DNA from: Lactuca virosa
Lineage: Eukaryota; Streptophyta; Magnoliopsida; Asterales; Asteraceae
Assembly (NCBI GenBank): GCA_928212115.1
Contig: CAKMRJ010003334.1
Location: 97,992,753-98,056,752, forward strand
Direction of reading: 5' to 3'
Length of the DNA: 64,000 nucleotides
Positions 1 to 12,148 of this stretch are shown piece after piece. Below the pieces are notes generated by a model that did no database searches, was not told the DNA's origin, and was given only the letters and a program-made list of their open reading frames with translations. The first letter of the stretch is position 1; each line of letters begins with the position of its first letter. Both the position numbers and the translations under genes were made by a program.

Positions 1-3000
1 GCGATCTGATCGCGAAGATGGATTTCAATCGCATGGTTCGGTGATCAGATTTTGGGCTATTACTTAAGAGTTATGATATTATATGCTTAGGAATAGATAA
101 CAACAAGGTTTTCATATGGATTGTAAGGATAAGTTTTTCCCAAAGTTTTTAAATAAAAGAAAAAGGTTTGATTTTATTTATTTTAAGTATCCTTCAATGG
201 CATTTGTGAAAAGTTGTTGCTTATAAGATTCCATTGATAGCAATATTGGAAAAATGGATTTGATTCTTTCGGTTGTGGTAGTGTCTAATATTACCAAATA
301 AGGAAAGATTCTCATCACCAAGGTTCAATGGACCGAAACTTGGAATCATGCAAGTTGTATAGTATGATGAATGAGAATTTCAGCTTGGAAAATTAAGACT
401 AATTCCTTATGTGAATAAGGAAAGGACTAAGGGATCGAGTACACATTCTTGTGCACTGGTCAAGTCCACCACAAAGATCAAGAAGACTATTCGTCATGAT
501 TTACTTAAGTTCAGTAAATATGGTTATACTTATAAGTTTAAGTATAAGTCTGTAGCATTGGAGAAGTTTCAATGTGAGACAGAACGAATAAGAAGAATCA
601 AAGTATGACAGAAAGATAAAAGTTTCTCAAATCTGAAAAGATGGAAGAGTACTTTAGTATCATGTTTATGATCATCTTAATGATTAAGATACCATATCAC
701 AATTGGTCTCTAAAGTCATCTTAGTGCATTCTTATGACTAAGAAGAGGAGTCATGAATTGTTGAAATGGTTAAATCAAAAAGATGAGTCATACTTCGTTC
801 CAAAACAATTCTTAGAGTCATACTCCAAGATTGTAACTTGAGTGACATATCTTAAAGAGGGTTTGTTAACACTAGTCAAATGTAAGAGTAAAAGGTTATC
901 TACTCTTGTACATTTGAAATTGGTAAGTTGTGATGTTTGATTTTGGATAAACAGAACCAACTTAGGCCAATTGTGTAAAGTGTTAGTCTTGATAAAGAAT
1001 CCGCACTATCTCTTGAATATTTGACAAGGGAGTCTTATATGTCAAGAGGACAGTGGGAGTCTTAAAGCTCTTGAAAGTTTCAAGACTTAATCAAGAATAA
1101 AACCTAAAGTCCTTCACTAGCACACGACTTGAGGTTTATAACCTATCGTGTTGAATTTTTGTGCCTATTCAAGTTGGCTTTGCATAGGAGTTCTGAGAGT
1201 TCTCAATTGGTTGCACAACTACTTGGAAGCAATGGCAGGCACCTGAGCTGCCAAATGGCAAGAATTTAAGATTGCACAAGTTTAATCAATATGAGTTTGG
1301 ATTTGTCACTAACCTTGTCTTGTGATTATGGTTTTGACAAATTCACATGGATAAGAACACATACACTATTAAATCTAAGTGTCATGGTTTCTCTCCGATT
1401 CATGAAAATGATGGTGAGGAAACACTTTCACTAAGTAGATTTTAGCTAGATAGCAATTGTGATATTTGCATTCTCAAAGTCGTTAGTGGAGCGTGTGTGG
1501 TTTACCGGCACACTAACATGGACTTGTGAGAAGTGGCAAAGGTCTAAACAATTGAGACTATGATTACGACATCCTTTTCATAGTTCTAAAATTGTTTAGA
1601 CACACATGTGAGCTATCTAAGAGAGGTGTATGATTTTGATAAAGTTTTATCAAAACAATCTAGTATTAGAAATCTGAACTTTGGTAAGAAAAGTCAGCTG
1701 ATTTCTGAGTACATGTCAAAGCTAGTGGGAGCATAAGTGTTATGCTAATAATCATCATGTTAGTGGGAGCATGATAATTATGACAAAGGTTGCAAGTTAG
1801 CAATGTTAATTATAGAAAACAAAAGTTTCAATTCGTGAGGTTGCAGGGGTTGAAAAAGTTGTTTTGCTATAATTAAGGAGAGGAAATTATACTTCATTTC
1901 AATTCTAAAAGCTTAGATTGAGATTTTAATCGTATTTAATCAAGGATATATATATGAATTTCATGTTGGAATGGCTCAACATAAGGAAATTCTATATATG
2001 GGTCCATTATTTGCGTTCTAAATTCGATTATGATTACGGCATCCCTTTTTCATAATCTGAATTTTGAGAACTTGGCAAATTGAAATGGAAATATTATAGC
2101 AAAAGACTGGTTTAGTCTTTATGTGAGACATCATGAATCGTGTCCCATATTCTTCGGATATAGGATCGATTACATGTGCTATATTCATCCTTTCTAAAAA
2201 TTTTCCAAATGCGTGGGCATTATGAAGGGAAAAGGTCTAGAATTGGATATGACTAAAATGATTAAGCAATTGTCGAGGACAATCTAAGGTTTACCAAAGA
2301 TTGGTTGCTCAAGGACAGTTGGAAGTATAATGTTAATTCTGGAAGGACCATATTGACATAATCTGTAAGGAGGCAACTCTTGTTCAGAAGTGATAGTCAA
2401 AATGGAATATGGAAATGTTTCAAAGTTAGAAATTATTCAATCTGTGTAAGATTAGGAAACTTAATGAAAGAAGGATGTTTCCAAGGAGCTGATCTCCTTT
2501 GGAATGCTCTGTAATGATTGTTGTCAAGTCTTTCTGACTTTCGCGCATAATCATTAAGAGGATCAATGCATATAAGTTTAGAATCTAACAGATTTCAGTA
2601 AATGGCATGAATTTGGAATTCTTGCATTTGCAGTAAGGATTTGGGACTGTGAAAAGAGGATCATTGGAGTGATGTTCAATTGATCTATTTTACAAAGTAA
2701 AGATCATAGACAAACATAGTATGCATACTTGGTGTATGGCATGACTAGTGTTTAGAAAACATAGTGTACATGCTTGGAGCATGGGACAACTATTGTTTTA
2801 AATTCAAGTATAAAGTTGATAAAACCGAAACAATGAATAATCAGTAATCAGTATGGTGATAAATAAAAGTGTTTATTTATATTCATAGGGTTTGATACCA
2901 TATTTGATTCATTTATTCTTGTGTTTCACTTTGCATGTTTTGACTTCCAGACTAACTAAGTCGCTCTTCCTGAATGATTAAGTTATTCAAAACCATCCAC

Positions 3001-3703
3001 AGTCGGCCATATGTTGGAAGTAGATATGAATCAAGACTGTCAAGGGTTGGTTTGTAGAGGTCCAAGTTGGTGGACAAAGTGGTGCTACAACACTCATGAG
3101 TGCTCATAAGTTCTGAGTATTGGATTCAACCCGCGCTCATTTGAATCACTTCATGGATTTTATCACGAGTGATCATGAGACGAATAATATCTTATATTCT
3201 TCAAACCTAGAGATATGAGTTGTTACTATGAGTTGGTTATACATTGATTGCACGAAAACGCATTGGTAACTCGATGTTATAAAACGTGCCTTTGTGTATG
3301 ATTCAACAAGTAGTAGAACAAGCCATATGAGTCGAAGTTTATCCATTCCTTTTACCTTCGGGATAAAAGCGATATCTGTGGGGCCCCTCGATGATTTAAA
3401 GATGATACATGTGAGTGCTTGGCCAAGCCATGACTGATTTGATTTGTTCAATCAGTCAGTCATCATGAATCGGAAATCGGAAAACAACAATGGACAGAGA
3501 GAATGATTGATAATCCATGTCTCAGTCCATATGATATCTAGAATGGAGGAATATATGATCCCTTATCTAATGGACAAGTCATGACAAAGGTCAGAGTTCA
3601 TCGACAAGGTCAGAGTTCGACAGAAGCTTTTGAGAGCTACGATTGCTGATCGGTTCCTGAAGTCATACGCAATAATAGTTTTAGACTTATCCAAGTGGGA
3701 GAC
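1..3703 (+). mobile_element. Non-coding internal region of a Ty1/copia-type LTR element
   Basis: No reading frame here resembles gag or pol; the longest open frames are under 100 codons and unrecognised. The stretch belongs to an LTR element because it ends in a polypurine tract followed by an LTR at 3704. At 1470-1520 (GTTAGTGGAGCGTGTGTGG) and 2026-2050 it also carries the leader motifs of the copia element at 55-64 kb, in + orientation. It therefore looks like a non-autonomous derivative that kept leader sequence but no coding capacity. Its 5' LTR must lie left of the window. Extreme decay of a coding element is the alternative, but I see no protein remnant even with frameshifts. Confidence 0.6.
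3692..3703 (+). other. Polypurine tract of the + strand copia-type element
   Basis: CAAGTGGGAGAC lies immediately before the LTR start TGTTGGATTA. This is the usual plant Ty1/copia plus-strand primer and fixes the element's orientation. Confidence 0.8.
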
Positions 3704-4456
3704 TGTTGGATTAATGTCTAAGTCCATAACTATAATTGGTAAGACTTGACCCGATCCGGCATGGTCCATTCGGGTTGCATGGCATCATGCATTTGGATAG
3801 ACTATAATGAGAGAAATAACACTTAAGGTTGGTTAATATATTATAAGTTCTAATATATTAATAAGGTTATTTAATTAGTATTGATCAAGAATTAATTTGG
3901 AATTAATTAAGTGATCAAAAGGAGACTAATTAAATATATGGGTTGATTGTGTAAATCATTCATTCTTATATATGTGGGCTTGTGATCCAAGATTCCTTAT
4001 GTTGGACTAAGTCCATGGGGTGACCCATGGATACTCCATGGAGGTTAAAATCCATGGAGCATAAGGAATGGGTAAAGTTATGAGTTACATGGTGTAACCC
4101 TAATAGCCACCATATAAAAGAATCTCATGGCTCAAGAAATCGTGCACTAATGTGTGAGTGTGAGGGCTAGACAATTTCAAGGAGTGTTCAAGTTTCTCTC
4201 AAGTTATTCCAAGTGTATTTGGTGTTGTGTGAACCATTTGAGGTGTCACACTTGGGGCACTAGGCACTCAAGCTTCATGAAGACATTCTCCATCAAAGAG
4301 GTATGTATTCTATCTTGTTATATTTATTATTTTGTATGCTAGATTAGGATAATACCTTGGATGTTCATAATTGTATGTATAATAGAGAAAACACAGATCC
4401 AGGGTATTTAGGGTTGCATGTACACTTAGGAGTGTTAGAATGCTCATAACCCAACA
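3704..4456 (+). repeat. 3' LTR, copia-type (753 bp)
   Basis: The LTR begins TGTTGGATTAATGTC and ends ATAACCCAACA. It is the same family as the reverse-oriented LTR at 5925-6698: both start TGTTGGATTAATGTCTAAG and share the GTAACCC and CCATGG-rich middle. It is followed directly by the leader of a minus-strand relative, which suggests insertion into that relative. The left TSD is outside the window. Confidence 0.8.
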
Positions 4457-5910
4457 AATATAACACCCAATATGAAATATTAAGGATAGGACCCAACACA
4501 ATATTTTATAAAACTTGGAAGAGGGATGCCGTAATCCAAGCTATAAAATATTTGAAGGTAGGCGAATGACGATTCACCAATTTCCACCATGAAAAACGAA
4601 ATAGGTATTAGGTTTTAATTGGATTGAAACTCCTAGATCTTTTGATATTCATTGAACTTTTCAATGGAATGTTTAAATCTCGATTGTTCCCTCTCAAGTT
4701 TGTGACTGGGATGTCGAGGATCACAAACAAGGTGTGAATAATCATGCAAATTAGCTTGGTACACCCAATATTACAACCACATAATCAATGTGCCGGTTAC
4801 CCACACGCGCTCCACCGATCTATGATAAACATTAAGTCACCCTTTGCCCCTCTTACTAGTCCATGTTAGTGTGCCGGTTACCCACACACGTTCCACCAAC
4901 GACTTGGTAAGGTACAAAGTGTAAGTTCATGGGTTAGCACCAATTTCACATTTTCCTAAAGTAACTAAGATTGGGAATTTATAAGTGTTTAGTTACTTTA
5001 TATTTATCATTATAGTTTTAATGAAGGGAGAATTAGAGTCGTATCCTACCCGTTCGGCTAACGACCCTCCACCAGTCAAGGAAGCGGTAGGTGAGAGTAG
5101 ACATCCATTAAACTGCCATTTTATAGGCAGTAACCTTATACCCCCCTTATAGACCAGCTTCGTGAATGAGGCCTACTAACGGTAAGATTGACTTTTACTC
5201 GTATACATATATATAAATATTAAACCTATAATATTATAATAGTATAAGGGTTGAACTTTAAACTATTTAAAATTATAGGGTTTGGAATCCATAACATATG
5301 AGTTTAATATAGGTTTTAAAGACTTTAATGAAGAGACTCTTGAACATCCATAACTTGAGAACAAGTTATGGAGTCCATAAAACTATTTATGAGAAAAGAC
5401 TCTTCAATTATGTAACCTATTGCTTTAATGAAGATTTAACACAAAAAAAACTTTTGGTTTTCCATAACTTGAGGACAATTTATGGAATCCATTAAAAAAA
5501 CGTTAAGATCATCAATTCAACTAACAAGCATGTCAAGAAAAACTATGATCTAGATTAAACTCATATGAACAAGACAATTCAAATCAAACAATTTTCATGT
5601 ATTTAGCTTAACCATTAAACTAATAAAAAACTTGAAAATTTTGATAATTATCTTTCGAATTGGATTAGAATGATCATTACCACATCAAAAACAGGTTTAT
5701 AAGTTCAAAAATAGCTTAGGGTAATGATTCTAGTCAAATTCCAACCAAAAAACTCGAATATATGTTGTCAGGGGCTCCAAATCGCTGAGTGCAAGAACAA
5801 ACTCGACGAGTTGGATGAGTTTGTACATGGAATCGTTGAGTCCCCTGTCCAGACAGCAAAAAACTTCGATTTTCAGCCTTTTTCAGCAAGTATAATTGAA
5901 AAGAAGCCTT
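4457..5910 (-). mobile_element. Untranslated leader of a minus-strand copia-type element
   Basis: Read on the minus strand this is the stretch between the primer site and the expected gag start. It matches the leader of the element at 55-64 kb. Shared blocks are GGGATGCCGTAATC (near 4525), two GTGCCGGTTACCCACAC blocks (near 4790 and 4870) and GTTCGGCTAACGACCCTCC (near 5052). An ACTCGACGAGTT palindrome lies near 5800. The element is cut at 4456 by the + strand LTR, so gag and pol are not seen. Confidence 0.7.
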
Positions 5911-5924
5911 GGCTCTGATACCAC
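5911..5924 (-). other. Primer binding site (tRNA-iMet)
   Basis: On the minus strand this reads GTGGTATCAGAGCC. It contains TGGTATCAGAGC, complementary to the 3' end of plant initiator tRNA-Met, and sits next to the LTR end. It is not a tRNA gene. Confidence 0.9.
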
Positions 5925-6698
5925 TGATGGGTTTTGAGCATTCTAACACTCCTATAGTGTACATGCAACCCTATAAACCTTGGATCTATGTTTTCTCTAT
6001 TATACATGCAAATATTCAATATTCCAAGGTTTCATCCTAACTAGCATAATATAAAGTATATACAATACAAGAATCTAGTAGAATGACATACCTCTTTGTT
6101 GTAGATCGATTCCATTGAGCTTAAGAGCCTAGTGCCCCAAGTGTGACACCTCAAATGGCTCACACAACACCACCAACAACTTGCAATAACTTGAGAGAAA
6201 AGTTCTTATGCTCCAAATCGGCTAGCCCTCTCATATGAATCCTTTGGGCCGATTTCTTGAGCTATGGGGTCTTTATATATTGTGGCTATTAGGGTTACAC
6301 CATGTAACTCATGACTTTCCATATTCTTCATTCTCAATGGGTTAAAACCTCCATGGAGTATCCATGGGTTACCCCATGGGTTTAGCCCAACATGAAAAAC
6401 TATGGATCATAAGCCCACATATATAAGAATGAATGATTTACATAATCAATCCCCATATATTTAGTTAGTCTCTTTTGATCACAGAATTAATTCCAAATTA
6501 ATTCTTGATCAATACTAATTAAATAATATGATTTCATATTAATATATTAGAACTTATAATATATTAATAAATCATAAATATAATTTTCTCACAAAAGTCT
6601 ATCCAAATTGTTCCGATGCCATGCAACCCAAATGGACCATGCCAAATCGGGTCAAGTACATACCAATTATAGTTATGGACTTAGACATTAATCCAACA
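5925..6698 (-). repeat. 5' LTR, copia-type (774 bp)
   Basis: On the minus strand it starts TGTTGGATTAATGTCTAAG (at 6698) and ends AAAACCCATCA (at 5925), followed by the primer site. It is the same family as the + strand LTR at 3704-4456, giving an inverted LTR pair about 1.5 kb apart. Confidence 0.85.
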
Positions 6699-8379
6699 GT
6701 AACATCATGTTTACCCTTCATATATGCATTTTGACGTATGTAGTCTTTTCCTACCTAAGCAACTTCATTTCAGTTTGCAACCTTATGCCTCATATAGGAA
6801 AAGGAAGTTTGTTATTCAAATAAGAGCAAAATTGGGATATTGCATTAAAGAATGTCAAGACACTACCATGAACAAGGTGCTTCAAACTTCAGTTTTCTGA
6901 TTACATTATGTGAAGCTATTTGATATAAACTACTTGATTGGTATTGCAAGAATGAGCAATAGAGAAAAGTGAGAAAAAAGTAGAAATAGAGGAAGGGAAA
7001 GGCAAAACGAAAAAGAAGGAGATGAAAGTATTAGCAGAAGGAGCTGCAGACGTGAGAACTGGTTAGCCAATAAATGAAAGATTTTGTTATTAGTCATTTT
7101 TGTTTGAATCTTCTCTTGGATGTCACAAATTTCGAAAATTGAGAATTTTTGTTAAGATTTGTTTGAATTTGAATGAGAAGTGTTTTTACTCCATAAACCA
7201 ACTATATAACCAAGCATGACAGTTGGTGCTTTGGATCAATCTGATTTGAAGGTGCTTTATGGAATTATTTAGATTTAGAATAGCTATGAAGTGAATCAAT
7301 CACGTGTTAATTATATTAAATATAACTTATATTTCTAATCTTTTCACATCAATATAATTATGAAATTACTTTTTTTGGATTAAACCATGTATATACCGGT
7401 AAGATACGGCAATTACTTTTGTAGGTTGTTAACGTGAGGAATAATATAGAAACTATTCAGGGAGATTTTCATATTGTTGCAAAGCAGATATGTATCCATT
7501 AAGGCAAAGTGCTTAAAGATACAATCCCTTGGAAGACAACAAACTCGCCAAAGTTTCTTTTGTTGTCATCTTGTTATCCAAGGTAAATATCAACTGCAGT
7601 GTGAATTTTTAGTGCCAATTCCAGCAATGTGATAACTGATATTATTTACCTCCATTTAAACAACTAAACCAGGGGCCAAAAATGTAGTTTACTCAAGCAA
7701 AAGGGAAGTACGCTATAATTCCACAAATATATATTGCCTATTGTAAGGTAAGCATTTTTTTTATATGGTTGCAATGAAACTCATTGTTGAATATAAAAAA
7801 ATACGAAAATCAAAACAACTACTTTATGTGCGACCTTCAGATAAACTGCAATTATGTGTCACACCTACATATTGATTAAATTGTTCAATGAATAGACCTA
7901 TCTGGTATAAGGGTAAAATATCTTACTTTCGTTTCTTCCTGTTACAACATTGTACTTTTAGCTTTTTCTTATCGAGACATTATACATTGAAAAAACTACG
8001 ATGCAGTGGTATAAAGAAATACAAGTAGGATCCTATAATTTTGAAATAAATGAAAATACATTGCTATTTCTTGTATATAATCCAATATAAAAAACAACAG
8101 AAAATGGTGCAAACCATCAAAAGGAAATTTTCAATTTGATTAATAGACCTATCCGGTATAAGGGTAAAATGGTCATTTACTTATTTATACAATTGAAATT
8201 AGACCATAATCTAAAAAAGCTTGAATAATTACGTCACATTTTTAAGTTGTTTCCTCATTCCACTTACTGGGATGACAATTGATTCAATTGTGTCTCAAGT
8301 ATAATGTATTTTAATTTATGATATATTTTTGTCACTTTTTTTTGCTAAAGGGATAAAGATTCTATTGATCAGTAGGTGA
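6699..8379. other. AT-rich intergenic stretch, no gene recognised
   Basis: No coding similarity or element ends are recognised. A motif reading TAGACCTAT(C/T)(C/T)GGTATAAG is present twice in direct orientation, near 7893 and 8143, about 250 bp apart. This suggests a small old duplication or two copies of a short repeat. Confidence 0.4.
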
Positions 8380-8457
8380 TGTAATTGAGGCTAGGGGTAT
8401 AATTGACAATTCATACAATGTAATTGAGGTCAGGGGTATAATTGACAATTCATACAG
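8380..8457. repeat. Two-copy 39-bp tandem duplication
   Basis: TGTAATTGAGG(C/T)... followed by GGGGTATAATTGACAATT and CATACA occurs twice back to back (8380-8418 and 8419-8457), with about two differences. The copies look recent relative to the surrounding decay. Confidence 0.8.
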
Positions 8458-9138
8458 AAACTTCCAACCACAACCATTACTTCTACCACAAGGAGGGTTC
8501 TTTGGTAAGCAATGGTTTTCCAAGCTGCTTCAAATTTACGTACTCTAGGCCTAGGTTTGACTTTTAATGTCAAATGTTTTATTCTTTTTAACTCGAATAT
8601 TGACAATAATAATTTTCTTTATTTGAAAAGACCAGTTGTCCATGTAATCAATTTTTCGTTTATTTTTATCATCATATTTTCATCTTTTCAGTCATGGCAC
8701 GGTATTTTTGAAAATCTACTCGTATGGGCTGATTTTTAAAAGTATCATGCTACAATAGAAAGAAAGCAAATTAATCCCATATCTACACATATTTTTTGTA
8801 TGGCACTTTCGAAAATCTACTCATATTGATGCTTAAAATTTGTACAGGTGGTGATTGGTCCTCAAGACTTAAAAGATAACCATTCGATTCAAAATGTGGA
8901 TATTGTAACCGAAAATCAAAAGTATAACAGGTAAGCAAACAATTTTTATATAAAAATTTTATTCTCAGTTTTTTGGATGCTTTTTAATATAATAAATTTC
9001 ATTTTGGTCAATTTATTTTCAGAAAGGTGAAAATGTTGGACGACATCATGGATACTCTAATTTTTACGGACACATAAGAAGACATTTAGTGAATTTGGAA
9101 CTGCTACAAGTGTTGTTTTGATGAGAGATACCAAGGGT

Positions 9139-9326
9139 AGGGGTGTAAGTGAACCGAACTACTCGCGAGCTACTCGTGTTCGACTCGTTAAAATCTCGAC
9201 TCGAGATCGAATTAAACGAGCACGAGCCGAGCTCGAGCTCGAGCCTAAATATGAGGCTCGTTTATTAAACGAGCTTGAGCCGAGCTTCAGTTAGTGGGCT
9301 CGCGAGCCTAAATGAGCCTAAACGAG

Positions 9327-9362
<36 letters not shown>

Positions 9363-9527
9363 GCTCGTTTAAGCTCGTTTAGGCTCGCGAGCTCACTAAA
9401 TTATTCACGAGCCGAGCTCGAGCTTCATTTTAAGGCTCGAATCAAGCTCGAGCTTCTTCAAAATTAAACGAGCCGAGCTCGAGCTTGGTTGGACTCGGAC
9501 TCGGCTTGGCTCGTTTACACCCCTAGT
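9139..9527. mobile_element. Foldback MITE-like element, hAT-type ends
   Basis: The two halves are long imperfect inverted repeats built from GAGCTCGAGC-type words, meeting at a (TA)n centre (9330-9359). The ends read AGGGGTGTAA and TTACACCCCT. The flanks CCAAGGGT (9131-9138) and CCAAGGGG (9528-9535) form an 8-bp TSD with one mismatch. An 8-bp TSD and AGGGGTG ends are typical of hAT non-autonomous elements. It sits inside the PABP pseudogene. Confidence 0.7.
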
Positions 9528-9881
9528 CCAAGGGGTACTTCAAATATTTTTGATTTGTTAATTTCTAGAATGCTGGTAAAGAAGTGAATGGTCAGAAATT
9601 TGATAATAAAGAATGCTATGTTGGAAAAGCATAAAAAAATACGATTTACCCTTTTCCCTTTCTCTAAAAGGATCGAACTCAAAGCCACTACATTATTATT
9701 TTTTTTTTCGTGATTTGTGTTTGCGATCTGCTTCCACTGTGCGCATTTTAACATGGTTGCTTAATGACTCATCTAATTCACGTTGCACATTCAACTTTCT
9801 CCAAGCACCTTCAACAAGCAATCCATCTCCATTATCACCACTTCGGCTTTCTTCATATATGTCACATAGGTCTCCAGTTTC

Positions 9882-10207
9882 TTTTTTTTTTTTTTTGGAA
9901 AGAGAACTTCCCTAATGAGGGTTTCCGGGCCAGCTTTCGCGCACCGGCTAATCCCCGCTGCAAACATGAGGTTTTGCCTCATGCCCACTTGGGTTGTGGT
10001 GACTTGGTAAGACATGTGGAAGATATGGTGGATAACCTATTGACCCATGTTCAAATCCTGGCACTACTCAGCCCTTGTGGTCATTGAAGTTCGCCTGCAG
10101 TGACTCTAGGGCATGAGGCAAAGCCTCATGTTTGCAGCGGGGATTAGTCGGTGCGCGAAAGCTGGTCCGGAAACCCTCGTTAGGGAAGTTCCCTTTCCAA
10201 AAAAAAA
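9882..10207. mobile_element. Inverted pair of SINE-like sequences
   Basis: Two arms of about 89 bp (9897-9985 and 10109-10198) are near-perfect inverted repeats. The outer ends are a T-run (9882-9896) on the left and an A-run (10199-10207) on the right, so each arm looks like the 3' end of a SINE with its own poly(A). The middle (9986-10108) holds GTTCAAATCC near 10050, close to the RNA polymerase III B box GGTTCGANTCC. The simplest reading is one full + strand copy joined to the 3' part of a minus-strand copy. A foldback DNA transposon is the alternative. Confidence 0.55.
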
Positions 10208-10372
10208 CACAAAAAAATATATGAAAGGCAACAGGAATTTAATCAAAGATTTGAACATACTATGAAAGAGGCAGTTGAGGAATCACAAGGGTATCCTATT
10301 GGAACTAACAAAGGGTCGGGTTTTGTTGTGTTTTCGACTTTTGAGGAAGCTTCTAGAGAAATAAGTAAAATA

Positions 10373-11320
10373 TTTTTATCATTCTTAGACATGATTTGTT
10401 ATTATGGAAATGAATCATGGGTATTCAATTTTTAACATATTTTTTAACTGGTACTATGTTTTTTTTTTTTTTAATGTTATTGTCAAATTGTTTTTTTGAA
10501 GATAATATCAAAATATGTGTTAATCACAAGAAACATCGACCTACTTTCCATTGCTTATTATATCTTTTTACTATCAAAATGCAATGTAATGTGTTCTTTA
10601 TCTAAGAAGTCAATGTTTGGAAACAATCGATGGCTTTTAATCCATACAAAACGGAGAATCTTCACTAGTTGTTAAGAAAATTACAATTTTAAAGCAAATA
10701 TATTTTTATATATTAAATTCCAATCAATTCCAAAATACACGTTCATACATCGCTTGAAACTCGAGAAACGAAATATAAAACATAAGATTGATCAAGTCAA
10801 CCGTTGGGTCCCAGTGGAGCATTTTAGCCATGGTCCACACGGCGTAAATTAACAAGGTCTATGCCTAGTCAAAAGGCAACCAACGTCATTTTCCGTTCAA
10901 ACCCTTTTCAACGTTGCTCTTTTAATTCGTTCCTCGGCAACGGCTACATAGGATGCTTCTCGATTACCTGTCTTGACGGCGGGCCCACACAAATTACGCC
11001 GTTGTGAGAAGGGCAAAAAGTCTCTCGTGGTAGCATTATCATTTTTTTATTTACACAAATATTTATCTATCTTTTAAAAAATTATCATGGATAATAATTA
11101 AAAAGCTATATCACTAAAATACTATTATAGAATATAGATCTTTTATTTTTAGGATTATGTAAACATGTCACTCGTCTAATTTGGCCAATTCAATCCATAT
11201 CCACACAATATAATAAAAAACGCCAACATTATTATATCCTCTATTGTGTATGTATTTTGAAAATTTTGAAAATACTTTATAAATAAATTTACTTTGGCAC
11301 AAGAAAATTTCGTGAATTAC

Positions 11321-11323
<3 letters not shown>
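10373..11323. other. Intergenic, no feature recognised
   Basis: No coding similarity is seen. The subregion 10800-11030 is less AT-rich and contains GGGTCCCAGTGGAGC and GGCGGGCCCACAC words. No ends or frames could be assigned. Confidence 0.4.

Positions 11324-11360
<37 letters not shown>
11324..11360. repeat. (ATA)n microsatellite
   Basis: A perfect ATA/TAA run of about 12 units. Confidence 0.9.
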
Positions 11361-11642
11361 TGAAATCAAAATGATGGAATCTCTTGAACACATCACATGA
11401 CGTTTTTGTCAACAAGAAAAGATTTCTCAATAATGGTATAATTATTATACAAAAGCATTAGATTTTGGTGGAATATATTTTGCATACATGGAGAGCATGT
11501 CTTAACCAAATCTTTTGAGCAATAATCCTTTGATATGGTTGTGCTATAAGTATCACTCATAACTAATTTTACCTCTCCTAACATCAATCTAATCAATCTT
11601 TTACTTTTGAGTTGACATCATTTTTTTTTCTTTTATTTTATA

Positions 11643-11643
<1 letters not shown>

Positions 11644-11673
<30 letters not shown>

Positions 11674-11989
11674 GTTATTATTATTAATTTCGATAACCAT
11701 ATAAAATTCGGACAGCATTTTAAAATTTGGACAACATTATAAATTCGGACGATATTATAAAATTCGAACGACTATATAAAATGGAACAAAAATAAAGTTT
11801 GCTTTCAATCTGCATAATGCACCACGCAAATGTAATACCGAACCAATTTAATATATTTGTGATAGATAAAGACAAACTTTGCTTTTGTTTCGTTTTATAT
11901 AGTCGTTCGAATTTTATTATGTCGTCTAAATTTTAAAATTTCATTCGAATTTTAAAATGTTGTCCGAATTTTATGCGGTTATCGAAATT

Positions 11990-12020
<31 letters not shown>
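11644..12020. mobile_element. Foldback element flanked by inverted trinucleotide runs
   Basis: The left arm 11686-11803 (AATTTCGATAACC ... AAAGTTTGC) pairs with the right arm 11872-11991 (CAAACTTTGC ... GGTTATCGAAATTT). The arms themselves contain short repeats of the kind ATTCGGACGACATTATAAA. The left arm is preceded by (TTA)n (11644-11685) and the right arm is followed by (TAA)n (11992-12020), so the microsatellites are part of the inverted structure. No coding sequence is present. The superfamily is unassigned; the TTA/TAA flanks would suit a Harbinger/Tourist-type MITE. Confidence 0.65.
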
Positions 12021-12148
12021 TTAAAATTAAAAATTAAAAAAATTAAAACCAACAAAAAAAACAAATTAAGGAAAAAACAACAAAAGACAAAAAGAAAAAA
12101 AAAAGTCACATTAGGAGGTGGAATTGAAAAAAAAAAATAAGATACTTA

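Larger units (their letters stand above)
8849..10372 (+). pseudogene. Poly(A)-binding protein (RRM3/RRM4) pseudogene fragment
   Basis: Three blocks in order match the RRM3-linker-RRM4 part of cytoplasmic poly(A)-binding protein, which binds mRNA poly(A) tails. At 9085-9138 FSEFGTATSVVLMRDTKG matches the end of an RRM. At 9578-9643 the block reads NAGKEVNGQKFDNKEC and then YVGKA before a stop. At 10222-10372 ERQQEFNQRFEHTMKEAVEE is followed by KGSGFVVFSTFEEASRE, with the region between the two RRMs shortened. Blocks 1 and 2 are separated by a foldback element and blocks 2 and 3 by SINE-like sequence. A splice-like junction (AACAG then GTAAGC, near 8930) lies upstream, but the exon before it (8849-8930) is not recognised as PABP. 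There are frameshifts near 9085 and stops, so it is non-functional. Confidence 0.75.

Noticed and set aside
5911..5924. tRNA-like sequence (also at 15490, 24204, 34607 and 62973)
   Set aside because: These are only 10-14 nt matches to the tRNA-iMet 3' end next to LTRs, hence primer sites and not tRNA genes.
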